17,506 bases of DNA. It comes from DAONLM01 sp035406685. Its GTDB lineage: Bacteria; Spirochaetota; GWE2-31-10; MWDO01. Position 1 is the stretch's first letter. Each line of letters opens with the position of its first letter. The notes under the pieces were generated by a model. That model had not been told where the DNA came from and searched no databases. It saw nothing but the letters and a program-made list of their open reading frames with translations. The DNA is taken from contig DAONLM010000038.1 in the NCBI GenBank assembly GCA_035406685.1, positions 1 through 17,506 of the forward strand, read 5' to 3'. The position numbers and the translations under genes were made by a program. Shown one piece after another: positions 7,606-15,841 of this stretch.

Positions 7606-9450
7606 TTATCTCATTCTTAAAAAGATATTCGGATTATTTTTTATTATTCTTAATAGTTTTTTAAAATTTTTGTAATAAAATTTTTGAAAATCAATAATAG
7701 AAGAATAAAGCATCTTTGTTTTTAACCAGGCAGATTTCTTTTCATCTTTATCCAATGAATAATTTTCATTTATCATTATTAAAACATCCTGTGCCGAAGA
7801 AGCCAGTATTCTTGATACCATATATTTATCCTGATCATTATAGATTTCTTTTTCTTCTTTTTCAATAAGGGGGATATCTGTTGCTTTAACATTACCATCT
7901 TCATCGATTAATTTTGTAATTTTTTCATAAGATTTTCTTATTCTTTCTGAAATATCTATAAAATAATCTATTTTGTCTATTAATAAATTAAAATCATATT
8001 TTTTTTCTTTATTTATAATATTTTTTATATTATTTATAAAATTTAACTTTGCATTTTTATTGCCTGTTGGTAAACTATTAAGATCTTTGACAATTGTCCC
8101 ATCTATTTTTATGCCACCTAAATCAGTCTGATAAACAGAAGCATTTGTGATGCCTATTTCTCTATCAAACCATTTTTTAAAGATAAGCATCTTTGAATCG
8201 GTAAATACAGATCCCTTTGTCCCTTCTCTAATTATTAAAGGTGATGCATGGGTTAAATATTTATATACAGCATCTTCCACTGGTTTAAAATAATTTGATG
8301 TAGTTATAAAATTACTCTCAAAGAATGCCCCTCTAAAATGAGTCTTTCTTTCTGGATAAGATAGATCAAGTCCAATAAGAATGATATTCTTTGCACCAAT
8401 TATCCTTGCTACATCAAAGGCTGTTGTGGCAACAGAGCCACCAGCCCCAAGACTACCTCTATCTTCATTTATAAAATAGTTTGTCACTAGAAATATAGAG
8501 TTACCAATAAAATATTTGTTTGGTTCAGTAAGATGAAATATTTTATAATAAGTAGAACTATCTGTAACAATTATTTCATTTGTAATTCTTGCATTTTCAA
8601 GATACTTGTAATTAAGATATTGGGGATCAATAGTTGTAATTATATCAACATTTATTCCATTTTTAATAAGATATTTATATGCTGTATCAACTGCAATTAT
8701 TATTAAGCCATCCTGATTATTTTTTAAATAATCAATGGATTTTTCAAGAGTAGGTCCCCCTGCGACTACTGCCACACTACTTTCCAGCCCCGTATTGTTT
8801 AATAGTTTTAAAGGATTTGCCATTATAGTAAATGGTAGGTTATTTATGGAATTTTTTGTCCATAATTTTTGAAATCTTTTAAATGTGGCACTATTCATAT
8901 CTTTTCTATCAAGAACATAATTGATATGATTTTGAAGTTCTTTATAATAATTCATATTAAGAAAATATGTTGGCCTATGATAATAATATTTTACTATTTT
9001 TGTTGGGATTGATTGAATAAAACTTCCAATTATCTCTTTTTCTGTATCTATAAATATTCTTACATTCTCATTTAACAGAATCTCTCTCATATCAAAATAT
9101 TTTAAAGCAGTAAAAAAAATTTTTATATCTTTTTCAATATAGACAATATATGGTTTTGTCTTTTTTGGATTATTTAGAATTAATCTTTCAAAAAGAATTT
9201 TTAGGATATATCCGAGTCCACATCCATAGATTATTATTACATCAAAATCCTCATTTTTGCTTAGAATTAAATCAGCACTTCTTTCAGCCTCTTTTATTGG
9301 GTCATATTTTGAATGAATATAGACATTATTAAGTTTTAATACAGGTAGATTATTTTTAGTAAATTCTACTTCATAAAAAGGATCTTTAAGATTTAGATAG
9401 GCATTTTTCAGGTTTTCATTAACATTTATGTTATTCTCAAATATCTGCAT
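7606..9450 (-). CDS. Maf/DUF115 (MptE-like) motility-associated protein
   Basis: Protein of 614 residues of the DUF115 family, which includes the motility accessory factors (Maf) thought to transfer nonulosonic or similar sugars to flagellin. An N-terminal Rossmann-like half holds IIYGCGLGYILK (73-84). The central DUF115/MptE-like domain covers about 205-375 and shows SSVAVVAGGPTLEKS (224-238), AVDTAY (253-258), TIDPQY (273-278), GSVATTAFD (338-346) and LIGLDLSYP (358-366). A helical C-terminal tail of about 170 residues follows. There are no signal peptide or membrane segments, so it is cytosolic. No flagellin, flagellar or sugar-biosynthesis gene lies nearby, so the target cannot be inferred from context. 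The ATG at 9450 has only a weak upstream site. A hairpin terminator lies after its stop codon. Family assignment is strong; the glycosyltransferase role is family knowledge, not shown here. Confidence 0.85.
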   Translation of the reverse strand: MQIFENNINVNENLKNAYLNLKDPFYEVEFTKNNLPVLKLNNVYIHSKYDPIKEAERSADLILSKNEDFDVIIIYGCGLGYILKILFERLILNNPKKTKPYIVYIEKDIKIFFTALKYFDMREILLNENVRIFIDTEKEIIGSFIQSIPTKIVKYYYHRPTYFLNMNYYKELQNHINYVLDRKDMNSATFKRFQKLWTKNSINNLPFTIMANPLKLLNNTGLESSVAVVAGGPTLEKSIDYLKNNQDGLIIIAVDTAYKYLIKNGINVDIITTIDPQYLNYKYLENARITNEIIVTDSSTYYKIFHLTEPNKYFIGNSIFLVTNYFINEDRGSLGAGGSVATTAFDVARIIGAKNIILIGLDLSYPERKTHFRGAFFESNFITTSNYFKPVEDAVYKYLTHASPLIIREGTKGSVFTDSKMLIFKKWFDREIGITNASVYQTDLGGIKIDGTIVKDLNSLPTGNKNAKLNFINNIKNIINKEKKYDFNLLIDKIDYFIDISERIRKSYEKITKLIDEDGNVKATDIPLIEKEEKEIYNDQDKYMVSRILASSAQDVLIMINENYSLDKDEKKSAWLKTKMLYSSIIDFQKFYYKNFKKLLRIIKNNPNIFLRMR

Positions 9451-9613
9451 GTAAAAAAAATCTCATTTTTTTATATTTTTGTCAAGATGAGAATATGGGG
9501 AGTATAGATGAAGGATAATTTTATTTTTAAGCAATAAAAAATATAAATTTAAATTAAGGTAAGTTTTGAGTAATAATAAAAGAAGGCTAAAAATTCAGAA
9601 AAAGTATTAACTT

Positions 9614-10132
9614 TTAAAGAAACTTTATCTCTAATAGCCGAAATTTTGAGTCAAAAGTAAGTAAGAAATATTGATCGGGATGTGTGGCATGGGGGATATC
9701 AGGCGGCATCACCTTACCCTTCTCTTTTTTCACTACCAAAGCCCTTCTTCCTCTTAACTCCTCCAATTTCTTTTTTAGCCTCTCAATTTTATCTTCAAAT
9801 TCTTCTTCTCCAAAAATCTCAATTCCAAGAAAGTATTCCTCCAGTATCTCTCTTACCAATACTGCCATACTGAAGGTATTTAGATGGCTATGAACTACCT
9901 TTAGCTGATTATACAACTTTTTAGAAATATATACTCTTACTCTATTTGTCGCACAGACTATTGGGTAGTCTTTTTCCCTTCTTTTTTCTTTGAGATGCTT
10001 TTTTTCAAGAATAGGGATAACCTTTTCAAAGATCTCTCTCATTAAGCAAGAAAGTGAGATAGATCTTTTTTTTGCTAAATTTTTAATTTTATCTAATAAA
10101 ACTTTGTTAAGAACAAAATCATATTTTATCAT
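9614..10132 (-). CDS. Unrecognised protein with two ribbon-helix-helix-like units
   Basis: I do not recognise the family of this 172-residue protein. Two segments each look like a ribbon-helix-helix unit (short beta strand, then two helices): about 3-43 (DFVLNKVLLDKIKNLAKK then LSCLMREIFEKVIPIL) and about 63-104 (RVRVYISKKLYNQLKVV then FSMAVLVREILEEYF). They align with each other around L-x-REI-x-E. A charged, probably coiled segment follows (107-130), then an unusual tail (141-172) with MPPDIPHATHPDQY and LLTFDSKFRLLEI. One chain with two such units could form a DNA-binding pseudo-dimer, as in F-plasmid TraY. The codons of the tail are GC-richer (52% over 9661-9720) than neighbouring genes. 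The ATG has a strong AAGGAG site 9 nt upstream. Upstream lies the 41-nt repeat also found at the left edge. A transcriptional or partition-type regulator is a guess. Confidence 0.7.
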   Translation of the reverse strand: MIKYDFVLNKVLLDKIKNLAKKRSISLSCLMREIFEKVIPILEKKHLKEKRREKDYPIVCATNRVRVYISKKLYNQLKVVHSHLNTFSMAVLVREILEEYFLGIEIFGEEEFEDKIERLKKKLEELRGRRALVVKKEKGKVMPPDIPHATHPDQYFLLTFDSKFRLLEIKFL

Positions 10133-10415
10133 AGTTTTTAACTCCTTGAAATAAAAATTGTTTTCTAATTATTAATCACAAAATTTTTGAGAAAATCCTT
10201 TACAAAATTTGAAAAAAAAAATAAAAAATTTTGAGAAAAATTCACAATCGGTGAAAATAATTAAAATAATATTACTTATTATTCTTTTCAACAGGGATGC
10301 TTTGAAATAATTTCAGAGAATACCAGAATAAATTTATTTTTTCAGCGATTTTAGAAAAGTCTCAAAATTTTTGCATGAAGAATAAATTTGAGCATATAAA
10401 ACAATTAACTTTTAT
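10133..10415. other. Intergenic region between divergent genes with repeat and dyads
   Basis: This 283-nt stretch separates the minus-strand gene 9614-10132 from the plus-strand hydrolase gene. It holds the 41-nt repeat (10170-10210), a short dyad TTCAC-AATCG-GTGAA (10241-10255), and a 13-nt inverted pair (10224-10236 with 10360-10372). I could not pick a convincing promoter for the minus-strand gene. No open reading frame of note is visible. Confidence 0.6.
10170..10210. repeat. 41-nt dispersed repeat, copy 2
   Basis: Matches window positions 14-54 at 40 of 41 bases. It lies 38 nt upstream of the start codon of the minus-strand gene 9614-10132, where an operator or promoter would sit. Such conservation in noncoding AT-rich sequence 10 kb apart points to a shared regulatory region or to a duplicated module. 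Confidence 0.8.
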
Positions 10416-10445
10416 TTGACAAGAATGCCTATTATATGTTATAAA
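10416..10445 (+). promoter_or_regulatory. Promoter of the metallo-hydrolase gene, possibly leaderless
   Basis: TTGACA (10416-10421) and TATAAA (10440-10445) are 18 nt apart. Transcription would begin at about 10452, exactly at the ATG that gives the best N-terminus for the encoded protein. No Shine-Dalgarno precedes that ATG, which agrees with a leaderless message. Confidence 0.55.
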
Positions 10446-10451
10446 AAAAAA

Positions 10452-11249
10452 ATGAAGATAATAACACTTCTTGATAATCTTACTTATAAAACTGGATTAA
10501 GTGGAGAACATGGCTTTTCTTTATATCTACAAAAAGATAATATTAAAATTTTATTTGACTGTGGTCAGAGTAAGAAATTTATAGAAAATGCAAATATTTT
10601 AGGTATTAACATTTCCGAAATAGATCTTGTTATATTAAGTCATGGCCATTTTGATCATACTGGTGGTTTAAAAGATTTTATTTCTATAAATAAAAAGGCA
10701 AAAATTTTACTAAAAAAAGAGGCATTAAAAGAAAAATATAAAAATAATAAATTTATAGGTTTTCCTTTTAATCCAGAACTTTTTAAAGAAAGATTTATCT
10801 TTTTAGATAAAAACTATCTAATTGATGATGAGGCAATTGTCATAACTGATATAAAGATCTATAATAAGAATGACACTCACTTTAAAGATTTTTATATTAA
10901 AGAAAATGATAATTTTAGCCCGGATAATTTTAATGATGAAATATTTTTACTTATAAAAATCAATAATAAAGCAAACATAATAAGTGGTTGCTCTCATAGA
11001 GGAATTACCAACATTATCGAAAATGTTAAAGAAATGGGAATAAAAGAGATAAATTCTGTGATTGGAGGTTTTCATATATCAGAAGAGAACTATGAAAATA
11101 TTTTAAAAATAGCAGATTATTTTACTAAAAATAAAGTGACAAAAATATTAGCATCTCATTGTACTGGCGTTGAAAGTTATGCTATATTAAAAAGAGAACT
11201 TAAAGATAAAATATCTTATAATTTTACTGGTAATGATATTCTAATATAA
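10452..11249 (+). CDS. Metallo-beta-lactamase-fold hydrolase
   Basis: Hydrolase of 265 residues if started at the ATG at 10452 (MKIITLLDNL). The metal-binding motif is SHGHFDHTGG (63-72; His64, His66, Asp68, His69). Further ligands are likely in GCSHRGI (179-185, His182), GGFH (205-208) and ASHCTG (234-239). GCSH followed by GGFH is the pattern of the MJ0301-like branch, often annotated as a dihydropterin-ribofuranosylaminobenzene-phosphate synthase-related or general MBL-fold hydrolase; the substrate is not known. No signal or membrane segment is present, so it is cytosolic. The frame is open back to TTG at 10416 and includes ATG at 10425, but the TTG coincides with a -35 box and neither has a ribosome binding site. 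Neighbours give no clue to function: a divergent regulator-like gene and a separately promoted kinase. Confidence 0.88.
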   Translation: MKIITLLDNLTYKTGLSGEHGFSLYLQKDNIKILFDCGQSKKFIENANILGINISEIDLVILSHGHFDHTGGLKDFISINKKAKILLKKEALKEKYKNNKFIGFPFNPELFKERFIFLDKNYLIDDEAIVITDIKIYNKNDTHFKDFYIKENDNFSPDNFNDEIFLLIKINNKANIISGCSHRGITNIIENVKEMGIKEINSVIGGFHISEENYENILKIADYFTKNKVTKILASHCTGVESYAILKRELKDKISYNFTGNDILI

Positions 11250-11409
11250 TTTTTATTCATATCTCAAATTACTTTTTTAAAAAAGTTATCATAGCGAAAA
11301 ATGTTACTTTAACTAACTTTTTAAGCATAAGTTTTAATATGATCTTAATTATCTTAAATAAAAAATTTATTTTGTAGTTTTAAATTTATCAAAATTTCTG
11401 GCATAATTT

Positions 11410-11438
11410 TTGACAAACTTTAAAATTTAAAGTATAAA
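11410..11438 (+). promoter_or_regulatory. Promoter of the kinase-GH57-plsC run
   Basis: TTGACA (11410-11415) and TATAAA (11433-11438) are separated by exactly 17 nt. Transcription would start near 11445, about 32 nt before the kinase ATG, which has an AAAGGGA ribosome binding site. The 227-nt gap between the hydrolase and kinase genes contains nothing else I can support. Confidence 0.78.
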
Positions 11439-11476
11439 TATATAGCGAGTGAAATCTGTTTTAAAAAGGGATTTTT

Positions 11477-13312
11477 ATGAATAAAGAGGATAAGAATACT
11501 GAGATAAAAGGATATGTAATATTAGGTAAACTTGCTAAAGGTGGAATGGGAGAAGTATACAAGGCACTTCATAAAGGTCTTAATAAAGAGGTTATTCTTA
11601 AAAAATTGATGCCAAAATCGTCAGCTACATTTTTTGATAGATTCAAAAGAGAGGCACAGATAATGATGGAGATCTCTCATCCAAATGTAGTTCATATCTT
11701 TGACTATTTTCAACATGAAAACTCCTCCTATATTGCAATGGAATATGTATCTGGATACAATCTTTCTGAAATAATAAAGAAATATGGTCAGGTTCCAGTA
11801 TATGCTGCCTGTTATATTGGACTTGAAGTGGCAAAAGGTTTAGAATGTGCTCATAATAAAGGTATTATTCATAGAGATATAAAACCCGGTAATGTTCTAA
11901 TTTCAACAAAGGGGGAAATAAAATTAACTGATTTTGGAATTGCATTTAAAACAAATAGAGAGGATATTAAGGATATAACAAAGAGTGGCACTTTATTGGG
12001 AACTCCAGCTTATATGTCACCAGAGCAGATTCACTCTCCAAAAGATGTTGATGCAAGAACTGATCAGTATAGTCTCGGAATAATAATGTATGAAATGTTG
12101 ACTGGCGTTAGACCATTCTCAAATGAATTTAACATGGATAATGTAGTTAATATACGAAAAGGTAGATGTAGATCAATAAGAAGTTATAACAATAATGTTC
12201 CATTCTGGCTTGTAAAAATAGTAAAAAAATTAATGAACCCAAGAAAATCAAAAAGATATAAGAGTATATCTGATTTTATTAAAGAAATAACTCTATTTTT
12301 AAAATTAAAATTTAAAAATTTTAATGAATTAAAGGAGAAATTTGCAAGTTTTGTAAATGGTGAAAAAGATTTTGACATAGAAGATTTTAAGTATTCATAT
12401 TTAATAATTACTCTATCTATTATAAGGAGAATATTCACTCCCCCACTCTTACTTATTTTGATACTTTATTTACTAAATTTTATATTTCCTTACTATATCC
12501 CAAAGATATTTTTCCCAAATAACTACGGATTTCTCGATATTGAAATAAAATCTATCGATAAAATAGATTTTTTTCAGATATTTTTAGAATCTTCAAATTA
12601 TCATAAAAAATATAAAATATCTACTGAAAACAATTCTTATATAATAAAAAATATATTATTACCAGTAAATAGTTATAAATGTTATCTAAAAATAAATGAA
12701 AAAGTAATACCTCAATCTATTGCAATAAAATCATATAAATTAAATCCTAAAAATAAGATATCTTTTAATATTATTCCGCCAGAAGAAAAAGAAATCCCTT
12801 TATTTATAACAGTAAATGATATAAATGGCTCTATATTACAGAATTATACAATGTTTTATAAACCAATTTCACAACAAGAATGGATTGAATATAAAGGGGA
12901 AACGTTATTAAATAACTCCTCGTATGATTTTTATGTTTATAAATATGGCTATGAGAAATCTTATTTAAATAATATCTATATCTCAAAATGGCAGGATAGA
13001 TTGGATCTTACTTTTACTCTGATAGAAAAAAGAGCAGTCATAAAAATAACAAAGCCACCATTTGATATTGAAATATTAATAAATGAGATGAACGAATATT
13101 CTATTGACAAAAAAGGTTTAAAAAAGGAAAAATTAGGAGTAATTAAGAGGGAAAGAGAGATATTTTTAAAAAGTGGAAAATACAATTTTAGATTTATAAA
13201 TAAAAAGAAAGGAATAAATATTGTAATACCAAAGATTATTGAAAATAAAGATTATCTTTTATTATTTGATTTTAATGAAAATACAAATAAATTAAGAGTT
13301 CTTATAAAATAA
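11477..13312 (+). CDS. Membrane Ser/Thr protein kinase with C-terminal PEGA-like region
   Basis: A Hanks-type kinase of 611 residues. The kinase domain covers about 13-275: glycine loop GKLAKGGMGEVYK (17-29), probable ATP lysine Lys42, helix-C Glu59, catalytic loop HRDIKPGNVL (132-141; Asp134, Asn139), metal-binding DFG (152-154), and the GTPAYMSPEQ activation-segment end (175-184). All key residues are intact, so it should be active. One membrane span lies at about 322-346 (TPPLLLILILYLLNFIF). The outer 265 residues are beta-rich and lysine-rich; residues 519-590 (AVIKITKPPFDIEILIN, then LKSGKYNFRF) look like a PEGA domain, common in sensor parts of such kinases. Topology would place the kinase inside and the sensor outside. 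It heads a run with a glycoside hydrolase and an acyltransferase, which may be functional partners, but targets are unknown. Confidence 0.92.
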   Translation: MNKEDKNTEIKGYVILGKLAKGGMGEVYKALHKGLNKEVILKKLMPKSSATFFDRFKREAQIMMEISHPNVVHIFDYFQHENSSYIAMEYVSGYNLSEIIKKYGQVPVYAACYIGLEVAKGLECAHNKGIIHRDIKPGNVLISTKGEIKLTDFGIAFKTNREDIKDITKSGTLLGTPAYMSPEQIHSPKDVDARTDQYSLGIIMYEMLTGVRPFSNEFNMDNVVNIRKGRCRSIRSYNNNVPFWLVKIVKKLMNPRKSKRYKSISDFIKEITLFLKLKFKNFNELKEKFASFVNGEKDFDIEDFKYSYLIITLSIIRRIFTPPLLLILILYLLNFIFPYYIPKIFFPNNYGFLDIEIKSIDKIDFFQIFLESSNYHKKYKISTENNSYIIKNILLPVNSYKCYLKINEKVIPQSIAIKSYKLNPKNKISFNIIPPEEKEIPLFITVNDINGSILQNYTMFYKPISQQEWIEYKGETLLNNSSYDFYVYKYGYEKSYLNNIYISKWQDRLDLTFTLIEKRAVIKITKPPFDIEILINEMNEYSIDKKGLKKEKLGVIKREREIFLKSGKYNFRFINKKKGINIVIPKIIENKDYLLLFDFNENTNKLRVLIK

Positions 13313-13346
13313 GAGTTTTTAACTCTCTAATTTGGAGTCATTATAA

Positions 13347-15830
13347 ATGTTAGTTAAAACGATAATTCATGCACATTTTTACCAGCCACCAAGAGAAGAT
13401 CCATGGACTGATCTACTTGAAGAGCAGCCTTCACTCTACCCTTATAAAAACTGGAATGAAAAGATAACAAAAGAGTGTTATGGACCAAATGCTTCATCAA
13501 GAGTACTTGATTTTAATGGTAAGATAAGATTAATAATAAATAATTATAGATACATAAGTTTTAATTTTGGACCAACTCTATTGCAATGGCTTGAAAAAGA
13601 AGAACCAGAGACTTACAATGCAATACTTGAGGCTGATAGACTTTCTATAAATGAGCATAAAGGCCATGGAAATGCAATTGCTCAGATTTATAATCATGTT
13701 ATTATGCCATTACAATCATTTGAAGATAAAAAAACAGAGATAATATGGGGATTAAAGGATTTTGAATATAGATTTAAAAGAAAGAGTGAGGGAATCTGGC
13801 TTCCTGAAACAGCTGTTGATTATAAGACAATCGATTTACTCATAGAAAATGGGATAAAGTTCATTATTCTTTCACCAGATCAGGCTGAATCTTACAGGCA
13901 TATTAATAAAAAAGAATGGAAGCTAACAAAAGATAAACCAATTGATACAACAAGAGTGTATAAAATAATAAGAAGTCATGGAGAAATTGCTGTATTTTAT
14001 TATAACAAAGAGATATCAAATGCTATATCATTTGGCCATTTATTAAGAAACTCTGATAATTTTGCTCAAAGAATAATTTCATCCTCTACAAGAGCAGAAC
14101 ATTCTCTTGTAACAATTGCTACTGATGGTGAAGTGTATGGTCATCATGAACCGTTTGGTGATATGTGTCTGGCAAGTTTGATAAATAATTATAATGGCAA
14201 AGAGATTAAATTAATGAATTTTGGAGAATATTTAGAAGAGTTTAAGCCAGAATACGAGACAGAAATATCACTCGGTGAGGATGGAATAGGCTCTTCCTGG
14301 AGTTGCTTTCATGGGGTTGGTAGATGGTATAAGGATTGTGGATGTCATACTGGCGGAGAATCCGGCTGGAATCAAAAATGGAGAAAACCATTAAGAGAGG
14401 CACTCGATATTGTTAAGGAATACATAGATAAAAAATTTGTTACTTATCTAAAACAATTTTTTGATGAACCTTTTGAAATAAGAAATAGATATATTGAGCA
14501 TATTTTAAATAATTATGATATTTCAAATCTTTCTATTTTTAGGAATAGTAAAAAAGAGATAAATGATAATGAACTTACAAATATTTTAAGATTACTTGAA
14601 GCAGAAAAATTTATGCTATTTGCATATACTTCATGTGGGTGGTTTTTTTCGGATATTTCTGGAATTGAGACAATTCAGAATTTAAGATATGCTTATAAAT
14701 CAATTACTTTACTCGAAGACTTTTCAATAGAGGTTCTTGATGCATTTGAGAAAAAACTGGCAGAGGCTAATTCTAATATTTCAAAGTATAGAAATGGTAA
14801 ATTTATTCTTGAAAATTTTATATATCCAGAAAAAATGGATTTTTATAAACTCATCAATAATATAATTGGACTTTATAGGTTAAATAGAAATTTTAAACTG
14901 GAGAATTTTAAAGTCTTTCAGAATTTTTCCTATAAAAATCTTTCTATCCATAAAATAGATGAAAATTCAAGATTTTTTGATGGTAAGATTGATGTATTTG
15001 ATAAAAAAATAAATCAATGGGAAAGTTTCTTTTTTATTTATAACTTACTTGAAAATAATGATTATAGAATCTATATCACAAAATTTGTTAATAGGGAGAA
15101 ACTTATTCTTCAAAAAGATAATATTCTTAATAATAACTATAATGGTGAGAATGAAGTTGTTGTTCTTTCTTTAAAAGATCTTACAAAAGATGTGAAGCAA
15201 TATCTATTAGAAATGCTTGATCATGATAAATTAGAAAAGATGTTTAAGATCAATATAGTCTCAGTTAATGATATCTTAAATATTTTAAACGATTATAAAA
15301 ATACTGGACTTCAACTACCTTCGATTATTTATTCAATTGTTAAATTGAGTTTTGAGGTATATTTTTATGAGTTTTCAAAGAATCTAACAGATTTCCCTAC
15401 AAAATCTCAATATTTTGAATTAATAAAGATATTTGATTACATTAACTACTATTCTATAAAAGTAGACTTAACAATTTTAAAAAATAAACTTTCAGAAATT
15501 TTATTTAATAAATTATCAAATAATCAGGATGCTTTTTCTAATGTCTATTCTGATGCTGTTATTTTAATACAATTTTGTAATAAAGTAGGACTTGTACTGG
15601 AAAAATCAAAATCCGAAAATATCATATACAGACTACTAAAAAATGAGACAAATGAAATTTTAAGAAAGATGGGTATGGATATTTCAGAAGAAGATAAAAC
15701 AAAATATATGATGCAATATAGAAGACTGATAATTTTAGCAGAGACTTTTAATATAAATACAGATGAAGAAAAGGCTAAATTTTTTCAAAATTTAAATACT
15801 ATTTCTGAAAAATCATTTTTTGATATTTAG
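13347..15830 (+). CDS. Glycoside hydrolase family 57 protein with DUF3536 region
   Basis: Protein of 827 residues without a signal peptide, so probably cytosolic. The GH57 catalytic domain opens with HAHFYQPPREDPW (8-20). The expected nucleophile region is GIWLPETAVD (149-158, Glu154), and the expected acid/base region is TIATDGEVYGHHEPFGDM (256-273, Asp260). After it come the marks I associate with DUF3536 members: SSWSCFHGVGRWYKDCGCHTGG (316-337), GWNQKWRKPLREAL, and later FAYTSCGWFF followed by ISGIETIQNLRYA. The last 350 residues are helical and poorly conserved. GH57 enzymes act on alpha-glucans such as starch or glycogen, or transfer glucan units; the exact reaction of this subgroup is not known to me. 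It starts 34 nt after the kinase stop with GGAG upstream, in the same run. The paired catalytic residues suggest an active enzyme. Confidence 0.9.
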   Translation: MLVKTIIHAHFYQPPREDPWTDLLEEQPSLYPYKNWNEKITKECYGPNASSRVLDFNGKIRLIINNYRYISFNFGPTLLQWLEKEEPETYNAILEADRLSINEHKGHGNAIAQIYNHVIMPLQSFEDKKTEIIWGLKDFEYRFKRKSEGIWLPETAVDYKTIDLLIENGIKFIILSPDQAESYRHINKKEWKLTKDKPIDTTRVYKIIRSHGEIAVFYYNKEISNAISFGHLLRNSDNFAQRIISSSTRAEHSLVTIATDGEVYGHHEPFGDMCLASLINNYNGKEIKLMNFGEYLEEFKPEYETEISLGEDGIGSSWSCFHGVGRWYKDCGCHTGGESGWNQKWRKPLREALDIVKEYIDKKFVTYLKQFFDEPFEIRNRYIEHILNNYDISNLSIFRNSKKEINDNELTNILRLLEAEKFMLFAYTSCGWFFSDISGIETIQNLRYAYKSITLLEDFSIEVLDAFEKKLAEANSNISKYRNGKFILENFIYPEKMDFYKLINNIIGLYRLNRNFKLENFKVFQNFSYKNLSIHKIDENSRFFDGKIDVFDKKINQWESFFFIYNLLENNDYRIYITKFVNREKLILQKDNILNNNYNGENEVVVLSLKDLTKDVKQYLLEMLDHDKLEKMFKINIVSVNDILNILNDYKNTGLQLPSIIYSIVKLSFEVYFYEFSKNLTDFPTKSQYFELIKIFDYINYYSIKVDLTILKNKLSEILFNKLSNNQDAFSNVYSDAVILIQFCNKVGLVLEKSKSENIIYRLLKNETNEILRKMGMDISEEDKTKYMMQYRRLIILAETFNINTDEEKAKFFQNLNTISEKSFFDI

Positions 15831-15841
15831 AGATATAGTTA

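Noticed and set aside
9457..9485. TTGACA (9485-9480, minus strand) as a -35 box for the Maf gene
   Set aside because: At 17-18 nt downstream there is only GATTTT or ATTTTT; the TATAAA present is just 5 nt away. The start point would fall on the ATG. Left unassigned.
9682..9893. Plus-strand open frames antisense to the tandem-RHH gene
   Set aside because: The opposite strand has a strong ribosome binding site and coherent domain structure; these frames are serine/proline/leucine-rich shadows.
10416..10451. Longer N-terminus of the MBL-fold hydrolase from TTG at 10416 or ATG at 10425
   Set aside because: No ribosome binding site at either, the TTG is part of a good -35 box, and the family starts at the MKI-type strand encoded from 10452.
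11271..11286. Perfect palindrome ACTTTTTTAAAAAAGT after the hydrolase gene
   Set aside because: It has no loop and almost no G or C, so it would not make a stable hairpin; a terminator call is not supportable.
13312..13326. Small hairpin AGAGTT-TTT-AACTCT between the kinase and GH57 genes
   Set aside because: A 6-bp stem with no T-tract in a 34-nt gap just before a ribosome binding site; probably chance, and too weak for a terminator or processing site call.
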